DNA of 6,452 nucleotides from DATMNI01 sp035570275 (lineage in GTDB: Bacteria; Acidobacteriota; Terriglobia; Bryobacterales; Bryobacteraceae). Location: NCBI GenBank assembly GCA_035570275.1, contig DATMNI010000188.1, forward strand, positions 1-6,452, in the 5' to 3' direction. Under the pieces are notes generated by a model. It saw only the letters and a list, made by a program, of their open reading frames with translations, was not told the origin of the DNA and ran no database searches. Positions within the stretch are counted from its first letter, which is position 1, and each line of letters starts with the position of its first letter. Position numbers and translations under genes: made by a program. Shown here piece by piece: positions 6,209 to 6,452 of the stretch.

Positions 6209-6279
6209 CGGTGGCCTGGGGGGCGGTGGCCAGTGGCCGGTGGCCGGCGAGCGGGGTGCGGGGGCCTGCGATCGGGGGG
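6209..6279. repeat. G-rich region with repeated CGGTGGCC
   Basis: CGGTGGCC occurs at 6209-6216, 6224-6231 and 6238-6245, with a related AGTGGCC between the last two. G runs follow at 6253-6256, 6260-6264 and 6274-6279, and another lies at 6218-6223. It forms part of the 5' region of the SGNH gene and makes the upstream in-frame extension Pro/Arg-rich. It looks like a decayed simple repeat. Four G runs could in principle fold into a quadruplex, but one loop would be long. Confidence 0.55.
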
Positions 6280-6293
6280 CGGAGACACTACGG

Positions 6294-6434
6294 CTAAACG
6301 GAGGGGTGAAAAAGAGTCGTTGCGGCGGCCGGGGCTTCGCGGACTTTCGCCGTGCGTATCCGGCCGCCAATGGTTTGAGTTGAAGCTTCGAAGACGTAGG
6401 CGGCTGGATGGCCGCGCGTCCACTCGATTCGTAT
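6294..6434 (-). other. possible remnant or 3' end of an unrecognised gene
   Basis: A minus-strand frame of 46 codons between a TGA (6435-6437) and a TAG (6294-6296) reads like a protein segment (for example PAAYVFEASTQTIGGRIRT) rather than the repetitive Arg/Pro output of neighbouring shadow frames. It contains no ATG, GTG or TTG start. If real, it would be the end of a gene entering from beyond the window with an in-frame stop or frameshift at 6435. I recognise no family, and chance is a fair alternative. The rest of 6182-6452 holds only the G-rich repeat and the SGNH promoter. Confidence 0.2.
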
Positions 6435-6452
6435 TCAACTCTCTGTATCCGA

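Noticed and set aside
6182..6370. In-frame upstream extension of the SGNH gene (63 more residues)
   Set aside because: The extension is Pro/Arg/Ser-rich output of a G-rich repeat, and the signal peptide, TATACT element and ATG all point to a start at 6181.
6384..6452. Plus-strand reading beginning SFEDVGGWM at the right edge, reminiscent of a domain seen with FAD oxidoreductases
   Set aside because: Only 23 codons follow an in-frame TGA and the resemblance stops after the Trp, so it cannot be supported.

Overview
The window is GC-rich bacterial chromosome with four complete genes. All four products appear to be exported or membrane-bound. The set is two PQQ-like beta-propeller proteins, a SAM methyltransferase fold carrying a signal peptide, and an SGNH/GDSL esterase. 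Together with GC-rich codon use and dispersed palindromic repeats, this fits an Acidobacteriota genome (Solibacter/Bryobacter-like). Planctomycetota or Verrucomicrobiota remain possible. The taxonomic call is inference, because no marker gene is present.

Layout. Positions 1-134 hold at most the tail of an unrecognised gene. Positions 135-268 hold a long imperfect inverted repeat with a small palindrome in each arm, like paired REP (BIME-type) elements. Next comes a minus-strand secreted beta-propeller gene (275-1642). A 228-base divergent intergenic region with a short repeated motif separates it from a plus-strand, signal-peptide-bearing methyltransferase gene (1871-2686). After 294 bases with no recognisable gene, a plus-strand gene (2981-4837) encodes five predicted membrane helices, a Pro/Ala linker and a beta-propeller. 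It converges on a minus-strand SGNH hydrolase gene (4913-6181), with a candidate stem-loop between the two stops. The right end (6182-6452) holds G-rich GGTGGCC repeats and a possible gene remnant.

The most notable regulatory observation is that each of the four genes has a TANNNT hexamer 5-7 bases before the chosen start codon: TATACT, TAGAAT, TATCAT and TATACT. None has a convincing Shine-Dalgarno sequence at that start. This is the arrangement expected for leaderless mRNAs, and it fixes the starts at 1642, 2981 and 6181 and suggests GTG 1871.

No operon is evident. Each gene seems to have its own promoter, and the genes are linked by envelope location rather than by a recognisable pathway. 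I see no defence system, CRISPR array, tRNA, rRNA or intact mobile element. The most unusual elements are the exported methyltransferase, the membrane propeller whose layout recalls membrane glucose dehydrogenase, and the leaderless promoter pattern.
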